Shown here piece by piece: positions 18,660-27,901 of a DNA stretch of 64,000 nucleotides. The first letter of the stretch is position 1. The number at the start of each line of letters is the position of its first letter. A model generated the notes under the pieces. The model had not been told where the DNA came from, did not search any database, and saw nothing but the letters and a program-made list of their open reading frames with translations. This DNA comes from an uncultured Muribaculaceae bacterium (lineage in GTDB: Bacteria; Bacteroidota; Bacteroidia; Bacteroidales; Muribaculaceae), in NCBI GenBank assembly GCA_910588245.1, contig CAJUQP010000004.1, forward strand, positions 1 to 64,000. Direction: 5' to 3'. Position numbers and translations under genes: made by a program.

Positions 18660-18709
18660 CACGGCATGCCGTGGATCGGCATGCCGCTGCCTAACGGATG
18701 ACAAAGTTA
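18660..18709 (-). promoter_or_regulatory. proS promoter -7 element and leader hairpin
   Basis: TAACTTTG is read on the minus strand at 18702-18709. A clear -33 box at the usual distance is missing (only TTG at 18726-18728). Just inside the expected transcript, CACGGCATGCCGTG (18660-18673) and CGGCATGCCG (18677-18686) can pair into a 9-bp hairpin or act as two palindromic sites. Confidence 0.45.
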
Positions 18710-18828
18710 CAAAAAATATCGATATCAATGATATGGAGAGGCATAAAAATATGCCCGGAGTCACGATAATTTCATGTCGCGACACCTATATGACGGATAT
18801 GACGGACAAATACCCTCACAACGTAGTC

Positions 18829-19305
18829 TTAACGTATGCGGTCGGCTGCCCTGAGTTTGTTCTGATCGCTCTGCATCCTGCTCCAGGCAAGTATTGCCGC
18901 AACCAGCGCGAAAGCAGGAGCCACATAGAAAACAGAACTCCACTGTATCTGCTGCATCCCCTCCACAGCATTATAGCCGAGCGCAGCGCATGTGGCAAAC
19001 GAAGCTACGGTCATAAGCACACCGATAAGGCATACTTTTTTCTGAAGCTGCAGATTTCCAAAGAGAAAAATATCAATGATATAGACCAGCATGGTGGTCA
19101 CAGAAAGGATAAAGAAATACCAGGTGCCGAGAAATGTGCCCGAAGGAGCTCCGTCGGTGGGTTCTCCCTGATAGTGGAAACCGAGAGCCGAGAAATCAAG
19201 AGAGAACTGAAGCGTCTGCACCTGTGCGAGCGAGCAGAAAGAGAAACAACCCATCATGACCGCCGCCACAAGCAACAGCAATGATTGCCAACGTTGAATT
19301 ACCAT
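18829..19305 (-). CDS. DUF4293 family four-helix membrane protein
   Basis: A 158-residue inner-membrane protein with about four transmembrane segments (residues about 8-28, 60-82, 90-110, 122-142). The N-terminus MVIQRWQSLLLLVAAVMM is characteristic of the Bacteroidetes DUF4293 family, whose function is unknown. It is a single-gene unit between proS and the divergently transcribed TPR gene. A CAAATTTA (minus-strand TAAATTTG) -7-like element lies at 19359-19366. Confidence 0.8.
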   Translation of the reverse strand: MVIQRWQSLLLLVAAVMMGCFSFCSLAQVQTLQFSLDFSALGFHYQGEPTDGAPSGTFLGTWYFFILSVTTMLVYIIDIFLFGNLQLQKKVCLIGVLMTVASFATCAALGYNAVEGMQQIQWSSVFYVAPAFALVAAILAWSRMQSDQNKLRAADRIR

Positions 19306-19506
19306 AGTTTTCTATATTTGTAACTGAAATAATTGATGTCTTAAGTGTTTTCGGTCTGCAAATTTAATCAAAAATCGACAGAAATCCACTTTTCGGCACG
19401 TGATTTGTTATAAGAATATGCGTAGTCACAACAAGACCGCATCCTTGCGGTTCACGACAATGCAATAAATCATACGTAGCTCTTAAATAAAGAAACCGGA
19501 CATAAT

Positions 19507-21702
19507 ATGGCAACAGACCAAGCCTCGAATATATATAAAGATGTAGAAAATTTGATCAGAAGCGGACGGCTGAGGGAGGCGTTTTCGGAACTGACACGCA
19601 GCAGCGCGCTGCTTTCCGACACCAAAACCCGCGATCTCCTCAAGCGTCTTGAAGAAACCTACCGTTATCTCATCCATTATCTCGTGGAAGGATATGAAGA
19701 CGAAGGAAGGGAACGCATGCTCGCTGATATTCGTTCATCGCTGTTTTTCATCAATGAGACTGCGAAAAGGAATATGATAGTGGCCGACAGCCCCGATATT
19801 TATTCCTCCACCCATCGTCTTGAAAAGGTGCGGAAAGCCACACTTCAGACACGCATGGCCGAATACCGTAAAAACGCGAGCATGGCTTCCCTGGCCAGAG
19901 AGGCTGGAGGCAACCCCCAGATACAAAAAGACGCCGACGATGCACTTTCAGCGCTTTTCATGTATGTCTGGACAATGTTCGGATCCTCTTCTTCCGACTA
20001 CGCCGATCTTAAGGCCATGGTGAGCGGCGAAGATGTCTTTTTCGCCGCCAAAGCGCAGATCATCTCAGCTCTTCTTCTGGGCGCTCTCGCATTCTACGAC
20101 CGCAAGAGCCTCGAATGCCTCATCGATATTTTCGAGTCAGATCCGGAGCCGCGTCTCGCAGCCCGAGCTCTTATCGGCATCGTCATGATCATCGCGGCAC
20201 ATCCTGAAAGAGTAGCCGATGACCGCGCGCTTGCCAACCGGCTTTCGCTCTGGGGAGATTCTATAATAATCTACCGTCAGCTCAGAGAGGTGGTCATGGG
20301 GATTATACGAGCGCACGACACCGAGCGGATCACCCATAAGATGAAGAACGAAGTGATCCCGGAGCTTATGAAGCTGCGTCCCGAAATACTTGACAGACTT
20401 CGCTCCTCTTCAGAGGCCACAGACCTCGAATCGCTGGAGATGAATCCCGAATGGGAAGATATATTGAATAAAAACGGACTCGGGGAAAAACTCAAAGAGT
20501 TAACCGAGATCCAGATGGAAGGTGGCGACGTGATGATGATGGCTTTTTCCAATCTCAAATCTTTCCCCTTCTTCAACAACATCTCCAATTGGTTTCTTCC
20601 TTATTTTCCCGACCACAGCGAGCTTGCTTCCGACACATCCGGTTCCAAGACGATGTTTGGCGAGATTCTCGACATGGAGGGAGTCATGTGCGACTCCGAC
20701 AAATATTCATTCGCGCTCTCCCTTTCGCGCATGCCCGAAGCTCAAAGCCGGATGCTCGCTGAAAAAATGGGAGAACAGATGGCTCAGTTCAAGGAGATGA
20801 TGTCATCAAGGAAACTTAAATCGTCAGTACCGGAATTTGACACTGAAGTGACTCGCTATGTAAGGGATCTATATCGTTTCTTCAAGCTGTTCAGGAAAAA
20901 AGATGATTTCGTAGATCCTTTCGCACATCCCCTCGACTTCGGATCTCTCCCCTTCATCAGCGACATACTCGCAGACATCGAGATCCTCTCGCTCGTCGGA
21001 GAGTTCTACTTCAAACGAGGGTACTTCAAGGAAGCGCTTCCAATCTTGCTCAGGCTTGAGAAGGAAAACCCGGAAGACATTCAGGTATGGGAAAAGATAG
21101 GCTATTGTTATCATAGCCTTGAAGACTATCGGTCGGCACTCGCATGGTATAGGAAAGCGGAACTAATAAATCCCGATAGCGCATGGCTCGTAAAGAGCAT
21201 GGCCACCTGCTTCCGTGTGCTCGGACAATTTGAAGATGCCGCCGAATACTTCGGGAAAGCCCTTGCCAAGGACCCGGAAAACTGCACCCTTCTCGAAGCG
21301 ACAGGGTTCTGCCAGCTAAAAGCAGGCGACATTGAGGGAGCGCTGACAAACTATTATCATTCTGAATACGTGAATCCCGGCAGAATAAGCACATGGAGAG
21401 GCATAGCCTGGAGCGAGCTGCTGAAAGGGAATTATCCGAAATGCATGGCATACTATGACAAAATACTCACATCTCCGGAGTGCACCGGAAGCGACATGCT
21501 CAACAGCGGACATGCCTGCTATCTGACAGGCGACAGGAAAGGAGCGGTGGAACGTTACGGAAAGGCCGCGAGATTCAACGGCTACGGCCTTGAGACGCTT
21601 GAGAAAGAGCTTGCCGAAGACATTGAAATGCTCACAAAGCATGGTGGAGATGAAAAAGAACTGTCTCTTATGCTTGAAAAGGTGAGATACGATATCGGAT
21701 AA
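19507..21702 (+). CDS. TPR-repeat protein with long helical N-terminal domain
   Basis: A 731-residue protein without a signal peptide, so probably cytoplasmic. Residues 1-about 480 are predicted helical and match no family I recognise. Residues about 509-694 contain four to five tetratricopeptide repeats (for example EDYRSALAWYRKAELINPD and GQFEDAAEYFGKALAKDPE), a protein-protein interaction scaffold. It is convergent with dnaA and shares a terminator hairpin with it. No promoter of the full Bacteroidetes type is visible; a TATATTTG at 19313-19320 is distant and lacks a well-placed -33 box. Function unknown. Confidence 0.85.
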   Translation: MATDQASNIYKDVENLIRSGRLREAFSELTRSSALLSDTKTRDLLKRLEETYRYLIHYLVEGYEDEGRERMLADIRSSLFFINETAKRNMIVADSPDIYSSTHRLEKVRKATLQTRMAEYRKNASMASLAREAGGNPQIQKDADDALSALFMYVWTMFGSSSSDYADLKAMVSGEDVFFAAKAQIISALLLGALAFYDRKSLECLIDIFESDPEPRLAARALIGIVMIIAAHPERVADDRALANRLSLWGDSIIIYRQLREVVMGIIRAHDTERITHKMKNEVIPELMKLRPEILDRLRSSSEATDLESLEMNPEWEDILNKNGLGEKLKELTEIQMEGGDVMMMAFSNLKSFPFFNNISNWFLPYFPDHSELASDTSGSKTMFGEILDMEGVMCDSDKYSFALSLSRMPEAQSRMLAEKMGEQMAQFKEMMSSRKLKSSVPEFDTEVTRYVRDLYRFFKLFRKKDDFVDPFAHPLDFGSLPFISDILADIEILSLVGEFYFKRGYFKEALPILLRLEKENPEDIQVWEKIGYCYHSLEDYRSALAWYRKAELINPDSAWLVKSMATCFRVLGQFEDAAEYFGKALAKDPENCTLLEATGFCQLKAGDIEGALTNYYHSEYVNPGRISTWRGIAWSELLKGNYPKCMAYYDKILTSPECTGSDMLNSGHACYLTGDRKGAVERYGKAARFNGYGLETLEKELAEDIEMLTKHGGDEKELSLMLEKVRYDIG

Positions 21703-21732
21703 ACCTGAAGAAGACTGCGCCCTGATGAAAAG

Positions 21733-21771
21733 GCCGGCCGGAACAGCGATAATTCAACTGTTCCGGCCGGC
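21733..21771. terminator. Bidirectional terminator between the TPR gene and dnaA
   Basis: Perfect 13-bp arms (21733-21745 and 21759-21771) with a 13-nt loop lie between convergent genes. The plus-strand side is followed by tttatatttt, and the minus-strand side by ttttcat. Confidence 0.8.
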
Positions 21772-21794
21772 TTTATATTTTATCAATATTTGTA

Positions 21795-23201
21795 TTATCT
21801 GCGCAGATCCTCCTCTATCGTCTCTACAGCCACCGAAAGATCTTTAGCATACGGCAGACGGTCGGCTATCGCGGAGATGCCATGAAGCACAGTGGCGTGA
21901 CGCCGGTTTAGCTTATAGCCTATCGCCGATGACGAGAGTGAGGTGAGTTTGTGGCAGAGATACATGATCACCTGACGCGCGTCAGCAATGTCGCGCACAC
22001 GGCTCTTTGAGAATATCACGTCGGGATTGAGCTTATAGAATTCTGCGGTGGCCTCAACGATCATGTCAAAGTTAATTGTCTTCCTCTCCACCTTCTTGAT
22101 AGAATTCTTCATCACCTCCTGGGCCATCTGGAGAGTGATCGGGGCATTAAGGGTGATTGACCGCGTGAGTATGCCCATCACGATACCCTCGAGTTCCCTG
22201 ACGGAGCCTGTCGACTGCTCGGCAATCAAGTCTATCACCTCCTCAGGCAGATTCAACCCGTTTTTTCTGGCTTTGAAGTTAAGTATCTGCTTCTTGAGAG
22301 CGAAATCAGGCTTGGGCAGACGCTCCGTGATACCCCATTTGAAGCGGTCGATAAGACGGTCGGCGATGCCGTCGAGCTCCATAGGAGGACGGTCACAGGT
22401 GAATACAAGCGACTTTCCGTTCTGGTGGAGATGATTGAAAATAGGGAAAAGGACGTTGGCCGTTCCATCTTTGTGGCTGAGTTCCTGAAGGTCGTCGATC
22501 AGGAGCATGTCCATTTGCTGAAACCAGTTGAGAAAGTTGGGAATCTTCTTGTTGATTGTGGCGTTAGCCATCAGATTCTGAAACTGACGCAGACTTACGA
22601 ACAGCACTTTGGCTTTTGGATTCCTTTCCTTGACGCGTATACCTATCGCCTGGATAAGGTGGGTCTTGCCCACGCCGACCTCACCATAAAGGAAGAATGG
22701 GTTGAAATCATGCTTTCCGGGATTATTGGCGATATATTCGGCAATTGTGAACGGCAGACGGTTGCTTTCGCCCACACAATAATTCTCGAATGTAAGCGAT
22801 TCGTTGAGCTGTGGATCAAAATCCGGAGTATTGTCGGCGGAAGGATTCCCCAGAGGAGAGGAATCCTGCATCGAGCGCACGAACTTGTTTTTGATCACAT
22901 GGCTCTGCTGGGGGCTGGACAGGATCACGTTTGAAGCAGCATCGTTGTTGATGATGCCTATTTGATAATCAAGCTTGACGCCTTCACCGAAGACCTTCCT
23001 GAGAGTTGTGGACAGAAGATTGATAAAATCATCTTCATATTTCTCATAGTAAAAATATGTAGGAAGCGCGAGAGTCAGTTTCTGATTCTCGAAGCTTACA
23101 GGCTTTGCACATCCGAACCAGGTGGAAGTACGAGCCTCCCCGATATTGTCGCGGATGATTTCAAGGCATTTAGCCCATTTTATGTTAAGGTCTTCTGTCA
23201 T
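21795..23201 (-). CDS. dnaA: Chromosomal replication initiator protein DnaA
   Basis: Binds DnaA boxes at oriC and opens the duplex with ATP. The 468 residues show the order domain I (about 1-85), variable domain II (about 85-135), the AAA+ domain with Walker A GEVGVGKTH and Walker B LLIDDLQ, and domain IV with the helix-turn-helix and signature DARQVIMYLCHKLT ... RRHATVLHG. No clear DnaA-box cluster is visible beside the gene, so I do not place the origin here. The upstream region (23202-23367) is AT-rich and presumably holds the promoter. Confidence 0.97.
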   Translation of the reverse strand: MTEDLNIKWAKCLEIIRDNIGEARTSTWFGCAKPVSFENQKLTLALPTYFYYEKYEDDFINLLSTTLRKVFGEGVKLDYQIGIINNDAASNVILSSPQQSHVIKNKFVRSMQDSSPLGNPSADNTPDFDPQLNESLTFENYCVGESNRLPFTIAEYIANNPGKHDFNPFFLYGEVGVGKTHLIQAIGIRVKERNPKAKVLFVSLRQFQNLMANATINKKIPNFLNWFQQMDMLLIDDLQELSHKDGTANVLFPIFNHLHQNGKSLVFTCDRPPMELDGIADRLIDRFKWGITERLPKPDFALKKQILNFKARKNGLNLPEEVIDLIAEQSTGSVRELEGIVMGILTRSITLNAPITLQMAQEVMKNSIKKVERKTINFDMIVEATAEFYKLNPDVIFSKSRVRDIADARQVIMYLCHKLTSLSSSAIGYKLNRRHATVLHGISAIADRLPYAKDLSVAVETIEEDLRR

Positions 23202-23367
23202 GTCGGTGGTCTCAAACGTGACTACAAAATAACATCAAAAAAAGCATAAAAAAAATAGCCTGGGCTCTTGCATTTTTCGATTTTCTGTAATAATCTAAAT
23301 CTCAATAAAATAAAAAAGTGTTAAAAATCACGTATAAAAACAGCCCTTCTCTTCCCCTCCAGACAGC

Positions 23368-23403
23368 GAATCCCCGTCATGTTGCGTGCCATGACGGGGA
23401 TTC
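23368..23403 (-). terminator. Hairpin downstream of the MCE gene
   Basis: Perfect 14-bp arms gaatccccgtcatg / catgacggggattc enclose an 8-nt loop. It lies 34 nt past the MlaD-family gene stop, on the minus strand. Confidence 0.65.
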
Positions 23404-23437
23404 ACCTTAATTCCTGATCCCGGCAGACTTGTAGTTG

Positions 23438-24340
23438 TCAGAGAAGCTTTATGCTTATATAGCGTTTGGGATTCTTCTGGATGTCAAGTATCAGAGAGTC
23501 GATATCTGTGGTGACCTTGTTGATGCGCTCGTAAAGCTCCGGATCATTCATGATCTTGCCAAGCGACGAATTGGCATTATTGAGCTGATCGGAAAACTTC
23601 GCAAGATTGCCTGTGATATCATTTACGTTCTCCATCGTCGAAGCCACGGGGAGATTGCTGAGCTGGGCGGAAAGCTCTCCGAGATTACGGGTAATGGTGT
23701 CAAGGTTGACAGCCACATTCGAGGCATTGCCGAGAATGGCGGGAACCTGATGCGACATCACCATGTTCAGGCGCGCTGAGGCAAGATCGATATTATGGGT
23801 TATACCCTCCATGCTCTTCACTGAATTGGCAAGAGCGGGATCTGACACCAGCTTGTTAAGGCTCACCAGAAGGCTGTCAACTTTAGGAAGTATGCTCTGC
23901 ACCGAAGGGAGAAGGCTGTCGGAAAGACTGCTCATCATGTCGGGAGTCAAACCACCCGGTATCTCACCGCCCACCTCTATAAAATTCTTGCTTTTTCCGA
24001 GCTTTATCTCCACAAAGGCGCCGTTTAGGAGACCGCTCCCTATCATCGCCCGCGAATCCTCGGGTATCCTTAGGGATTTATTGAGCGAGAGGAGAACCTC
24101 AATCTTACCCGGATTCTCATAATTGAACTTTATATCCCTTACCTGTCCCACCTTATAGCCATCAATAGTGACCGGGGCTGCGATCTCAAGGCCGGCCACA
24201 TTGCTATAATTGGCCACATAGAAATTCCCCGGTTTGAAAAGATTTATTCCCTTAAGGTAGTCTATTCCGAAGAAAAGGATCACAAGAGCAAGAATCACCG
24301 ACAGACCGATGACAAATTCTTTGTTGAAGATTTTTTTCAT
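23438..24340 (-). CDS. MCE/MlaD family lipid-transport protein
   Basis: A 300-residue protein anchored in the inner membrane by one N-terminal helix (residues about 9-27). One MCE domain follows (about 38-115; YSNVAGLEIAAPVTIDGYKVGQV), and a long helical tail (about 150-300) could form a periplasmic needle, as in Mla-type phospholipid transporters. The ATPase and permease partners are not in this window. It begins 8 nt after the amidase stop, so the two envelope genes are one operon. Confidence 0.9.
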   Translation of the reverse strand: MKKIFNKEFVIGLSVILALVILFFGIDYLKGINLFKPGNFYVANYSNVAGLEIAAPVTIDGYKVGQVRDIKFNYENPGKIEVLLSLNKSLRIPEDSRAMIGSGLLNGAFVEIKLGKSKNFIEVGGEIPGGLTPDMMSSLSDSLLPSVQSILPKVDSLLVSLNKLVSDPALANSVKSMEGITHNIDLASARLNMVMSHQVPAILGNASNVAVNLDTITRNLGELSAQLSNLPVASTMENVNDITGNLAKFSDQLNNANSSLGKIMNDPELYERINKVTTDIDSLILDIQKNPKRYISIKLL

Positions 24341-24348
24341 AAATGGAA

Positions 24349-25854
24349 TCAGTTTTTGGCGGCGTTGACACTCTTCATACTCGACACCACGAAAGCATCG
24401 GGAATCTTTTTCCGGACTTCGCGGAGCATACCCTCAATCTCGTCCTTATCGCTGCTCTCTCCGTAATAATATTTGTAGAGATTGTTTTCCTTATAAGTCG
24501 AGATCGGTGTAAGTCCGCAGAATCTGGGATTATTCTGCTTGAGCATGTCGGCCGAAGCTAATATTTGGATTTTATAAACTTTTACAAATCTGTCGATTTT
24601 TGCGTTGTGGGAAGAAGCACGAACTTTCTTATTGGATTTATTATCCTTCTTCTCCTTCACTTTCTTCTGTTTTTTCTTCTTCTTTGATTTGCCGTCGGCC
24701 ACAGGGTCGTCAACAGGTGCCGCGGTCACATTTTCCGCCACTTCCAAGTTGTCAAGCAAACGTCCGCGCCTCTCGCTCTCGCTGTGCAGAGGGATAGACG
24801 CCGTCTCGACAACCCTCGCAGACGATATCCTTCTTGCAGACTCCGAACGACGCCTGCGTTTTGCGGCGGCGTATGCGAGTCCTGAGGATGAATTGCGTAC
24901 AGGAGCCGGATCAAGCTTCCGTTCAACCGCTTTGGATGATGCCACAAGGGGGGTAGCGGCGAGATTGTCATAAGCGGATAAGTCTGAGGGCTCCTCTTCG
25001 GTGAGATCGGAAGAGGCGGCAAGATCACGGTGCCTGCGGTCAGACACTTTTCCGTTAGTCTGAAGCCAGCTGTCATAATAGTCTTCAAGAGCCTTGAATA
25101 TAGCCGTGGCAAGTTCCTTCTGGCCTTTCTCTGAGCCCATATATTTAGCAGACTCGGGATTGCATATAAAATCAAGCTCCACGAGCACGGAAGGCATCGA
25201 CGTGGCCCAAAGCACCCAAAATCCGGCCTGATGCACTCCCCGGTTTTTCCTCCCGGACTTCACAAGCTGCTTCTGTGCCTGTTCCGCAAACTTGATACTC
25301 TTGCTGAGATTCTTCTTCTGCGCCATCTCGAAGATGATGTACGATTCATCTTTTGAAGGATCGAAACCGCTGTATTTCTGATCGAAGTTCTCCTCAAGTT
25401 CAATTACAGAGTTCTCCCTGCGGGCCACACGCATGTTGTTATCATCCTTGTGAAGGCCAAGGGCGTAAACAGAACTGCCAGCCACGGATCTCCTGTTTTT
25501 ATTGCTCTTATCGACAGAGTTAGTGTGGATGGAAATGAAAAGGTCTCCCTTCGCTTTGTTGGCCACATCGGCCCTCTGCTGCAAAGTCAGATAGGTGTCG
25601 TCATCTCTGGTCATGACTACATCCGCCTCTTTCAATTTCTTCCTGACAAGTTTCTGAAGCTGCAAAGCCACTCCCAAGTTTATATCCTTCTCACGGGTTT
25701 TATTGTCGATCGCGCCGAAATCTTTGCCGCCGTGACCTGCATCGACCACAACGATAAACTTCTTCTCACGGCTTTCCCGGGCATGGACCGGTGCCACACA
25801 TAGAACCGCCGCAAAGACGGAAAGCGTCAGTATCTTGATAAAACTTCGAGTCAT
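24349..25854 (-). CDS. N-acetylmuramoyl-L-alanine amidase (Amidase_3) with basic linker and C-terminal SPOR-like region
   Basis: Cleaves the amide bond between MurNAc and the stem peptide, as needed for daughter-cell separation. Signal peptide about 1-25. The zinc amidase domain is about 33-245, with zinc ligand His41 in DAGHGGKDFGA and FISIHTNSV. The middle (about 250-410) is low-complexity and very Lys-rich (KSKKKKKQKKVKEKKD). The end (about 425-501; YKIQILAS ... LYKYYYGES) resembles a SPOR-type peptidoglycan-binding fold. First gene of the operon with the MCE protein. A LytM/EnvC-type activator is not visible nearby. Confidence 0.92.
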   Translation of the reverse strand: MTRSFIKILTLSVFAAVLCVAPVHARESREKKFIVVVDAGHGGKDFGAIDNKTREKDINLGVALQLQKLVRKKLKEADVVMTRDDDTYLTLQQRADVANKAKGDLFISIHTNSVDKSNKNRRSVAGSSVYALGLHKDDNNMRVARRENSVIELEENFDQKYSGFDPSKDESYIIFEMAQKKNLSKSIKFAEQAQKQLVKSGRKNRGVHQAGFWVLWATSMPSVLVELDFICNPESAKYMGSEKGQKELATAIFKALEDYYDSWLQTNGKVSDRRHRDLAASSDLTEEEPSDLSAYDNLAATPLVASSKAVERKLDPAPVRNSSSGLAYAAAKRRRRSESARRISSARVVETASIPLHSESERRGRLLDNLEVAENVTAAPVDDPVADGKSKKKKKQKKVKEKKDNKSNKKVRASSHNAKIDRFVKVYKIQILASADMLKQNNPRFCGLTPISTYKENNLYKYYYGESSDKDEIEGMLREVRKKIPDAFVVSSMKSVNAAKN

Positions 25855-25953
25855 ATTCTTTGGAAAAATACCACAAAATTACAAAAAAATAAATTCCAAG
25901 AGCCCTGTGAAGTCGAAAAAACCAACTTTAAAGACTAATAGAACGAAAAAGAA

Positions 25954-26448
25954 TCAAAGAATCCGCAAGGCTATCGCCGCACAAGCCTCGGCATCAGCCA
26001 ATGCGTGGTGATGATGCGACAGGTCATATCCGCATTTTTTCGCCACTGTCGGAAGCTTATGGTCAGGGAGCGAACGTCCGAATACTTTTCTCGACGCCGT
26101 GCACGTGCAATGGAACACATAACCGGGATAACTCATCTCGAATCTTCTGAAAGCCGCTTTAAGGCAGCCCTCGTCAAACCGGCTGAAATGCGCCACCAGT
26201 GGAAGGCCCTCGATGAGAGGCACAGCCTCTGCCCAGACCTCGGGGAAAGTGTCGGCATTATCCGTGTCCGCCTTAGTGATTCCGTGAACCATAACGTTCC
26301 CGGGACTATAATAGTTTGGCACAGGGTGGATCAACCTATAGAATTTTTCAGTCACTTTTCCCTCTCTGACAACTACTATGCCTACGCTGCATACACTGCA
26401 TGGATTGCCATTGGCTGTCTCAAAATCTATTGCTGCGAAATTCAACAT
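25954..26448 (-). CDS. DEDDh-type 3'-5' exonuclease (DnaQ-like)
   Basis: A 164-residue stand-alone exonuclease domain related to the DNA polymerase III epsilon subunit. The acidic residues Asp8 and Glu10 (AIDFETANG) and the C-terminal His147 with Asp152 (HHHALADAEA) are in place, so catalytic metal binding should be intact. It lacks a polymerase-binding tail or BRCT domain. It could act in proofreading or in RNA or DNA turnover. It is a single-gene unit divergent from the methyltransferase gene. Confidence 0.88.
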   Translation of the reverse strand: MLNFAAIDFETANGNPCSVCSVGIVVVREGKVTEKFYRLIHPVPNYYSPGNVMVHGITKADTDNADTFPEVWAEAVPLIEGLPLVAHFSRFDEGCLKAAFRRFEMSYPGYVFHCTCTASRKVFGRSLPDHKLPTVAKKCGYDLSHHHHALADAEACAAIALRIL

Positions 26449-26613
26449 TTTCTTTTTCCGGTGAATTATCTCATTAAAATGACGGATTCCGACTCATTAT
26501 ATTTTTGAAATCCGGAGATAAGAGTGTAATTTTGTCAAAAATTAACATTATCCGGAATCACGACACGTCTTATCGTGTCATTGATCCGCTACTCAAAAGT
26601 CTTGGCCTAAAGA

Positions 26614-27828
26614 ATGCAAAATATGCCGTGCTCTCATTTTTCGGCAGATTTCTTCCGTTTTGTACGGGAAAACGCCGACACCGATCCCACCACCCTGCGG
26701 TTACGTCTTCACGGGAAGAATCTTCCTTTCGATTCAGACTTCGCCATTCTCCAGATAGAATGCCGCAGGAAATGCCGGAAAAAGATTCCGCGTTTTCTTA
26801 GGTATGAAAAGTTTCTTTTCCCGTCTGCCACCGCCTCAGAGCAGGCCAGCCATGAGGCCGTGGCTCTCTTCCATTCCTCACTTGCAGGGCCTGGCGACAG
26901 CGTGATCGACATGACAGCAGGCCTCGGGATCGATGCCATGACACTGGCAGGGGAGGCACATACGGTGACCGCATGCGAGAAAGATGAACTCAAGGCCAGA
27001 ATCCTCAAGATGAATATAGACACTATGAATATCCGCAATATGGAAGTGGTAAACACGGATTCGATCCAATGGTTGGCCGAGTGCGGCGCAAAAGCCGACA
27101 TCATTTTCATCGACCCTGCACGCCGCGACAGCGACAACCGCAGGGTATACGATCTGCGTGACTGCCAGCCCGACATACTTTCATGCATCGATCTGTTGGT
27201 CTCACGATGCGGCAGACTCATAGTCAAGGCCTCCCCTCTTCTCGACATCACAAAGACCCTCTCTGACCTGCCGCAGACTTCAGCCATAAGAGCAGTCAGC
27301 GTCAATGGGGAATGCAAAGAAGTGCTCGTAGAAGCCCAAGGATGCATGGACAGCCACGCCGAACTGCTGATGGAAGCCATCAACCTCCATGAGAACGGAG
27401 AGATCATATCGCGTCTGTCGTTCAGAAAAGGAGAAGAGGCCGACGCGACATATGCCGACATAGCAGATCTGGCGCCGGGATCATGGCTCTACGAGCCGGA
27501 TGCATCGGTGATGAAACTGTCACCCTGGGGCGTGATTGCAAAAAAATTTCCCGGAATCAGGAAGCTTGACATATCATCGCATCTCTTCGTCGCCGACAGA
27601 CTTATGCCGGACTTCCCGGGACGGGTCACACAAATAACGGCTATTCCTGACCGACATGACCTGAAAAGGATGAAAGGGGAACACGCGAATGTAGTGATGC
27701 GCAACTATCCCCTCAAAGCGGAAGACCTTAGAAAGAGACTCCATCTGAAAGAAGGGAAAGACCGATTCGTCTACGGAACAAGGATACAAGGGCAACCGGT
27801 CATAATAGATTCCAGACGTTTGACATAA
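26614..27828 (+). CDS. Class I SAM-dependent methyltransferase with THUMP-like domain (PG_1098-type)
   Basis: A 404-residue cytoplasmic protein. The SAM-binding motif I is VIDMTAGLGIDAMTLA (about 97-112), and IIFIDPARRD (about 165-175) takes the place of the usual NPP motif. The C-terminal third (about 325-404) corresponds to a THUMP-like/ferredoxin-like domain of Bacteroidetes homologues, suggesting an RNA substrate. The target is unknown. An earlier start cannot be excluded, because the N-terminal region is less conserved. A perfect 16-bp hairpin follows the stop. Confidence 0.82.
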   Translation: MQNMPCSHFSADFFRFVRENADTDPTTLRLRLHGKNLPFDSDFAILQIECRRKCRKKIPRFLRYEKFLFPSATASEQASHEAVALFHSSLAGPGDSVIDMTAGLGIDAMTLAGEAHTVTACEKDELKARILKMNIDTMNIRNMEVVNTDSIQWLAECGAKADIIFIDPARRDSDNRRVYDLRDCQPDILSCIDLLVSRCGRLIVKASPLLDITKTLSDLPQTSAIRAVSVNGECKEVLVEAQGCMDSHAELLMEAINLHENGEIISRLSFRKGEEADATYADIADLAPGSWLYEPDASVMKLSPWGVIAKKFPGIRKLDISSHLFVADRLMPDFPGRVTQITAIPDRHDLKRMKGEHANVVMRNYPLKAEDLRKRLHLKEGKDRFVYGTRIQGQPVIIDSRRLT

Positions 27829-27830
27829 AC

Positions 27831-27870
27831 AAAGATTCCGCGGCAGGAACATTACTGCCGCGGAATCTTT
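27831..27870. terminator. Terminator hairpin between methyltransferase and FadL-like genes
   Basis: Perfect 16-bp arms (27831-27846 and 27855-27870) enclose an 8-nt loop between convergent genes. The stem ends are AAAG/CTTT-rich. Confidence 0.8.
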
Positions 27871-27901
27871 ATCTAAAGTAACCTAATGAAAAATATTCGG
27901 C

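Noticed and set aside
23202..23367. Possible replication origin next to dnaA
   Set aside because: AT-rich, but I find no cluster of TTATnCACA boxes here.
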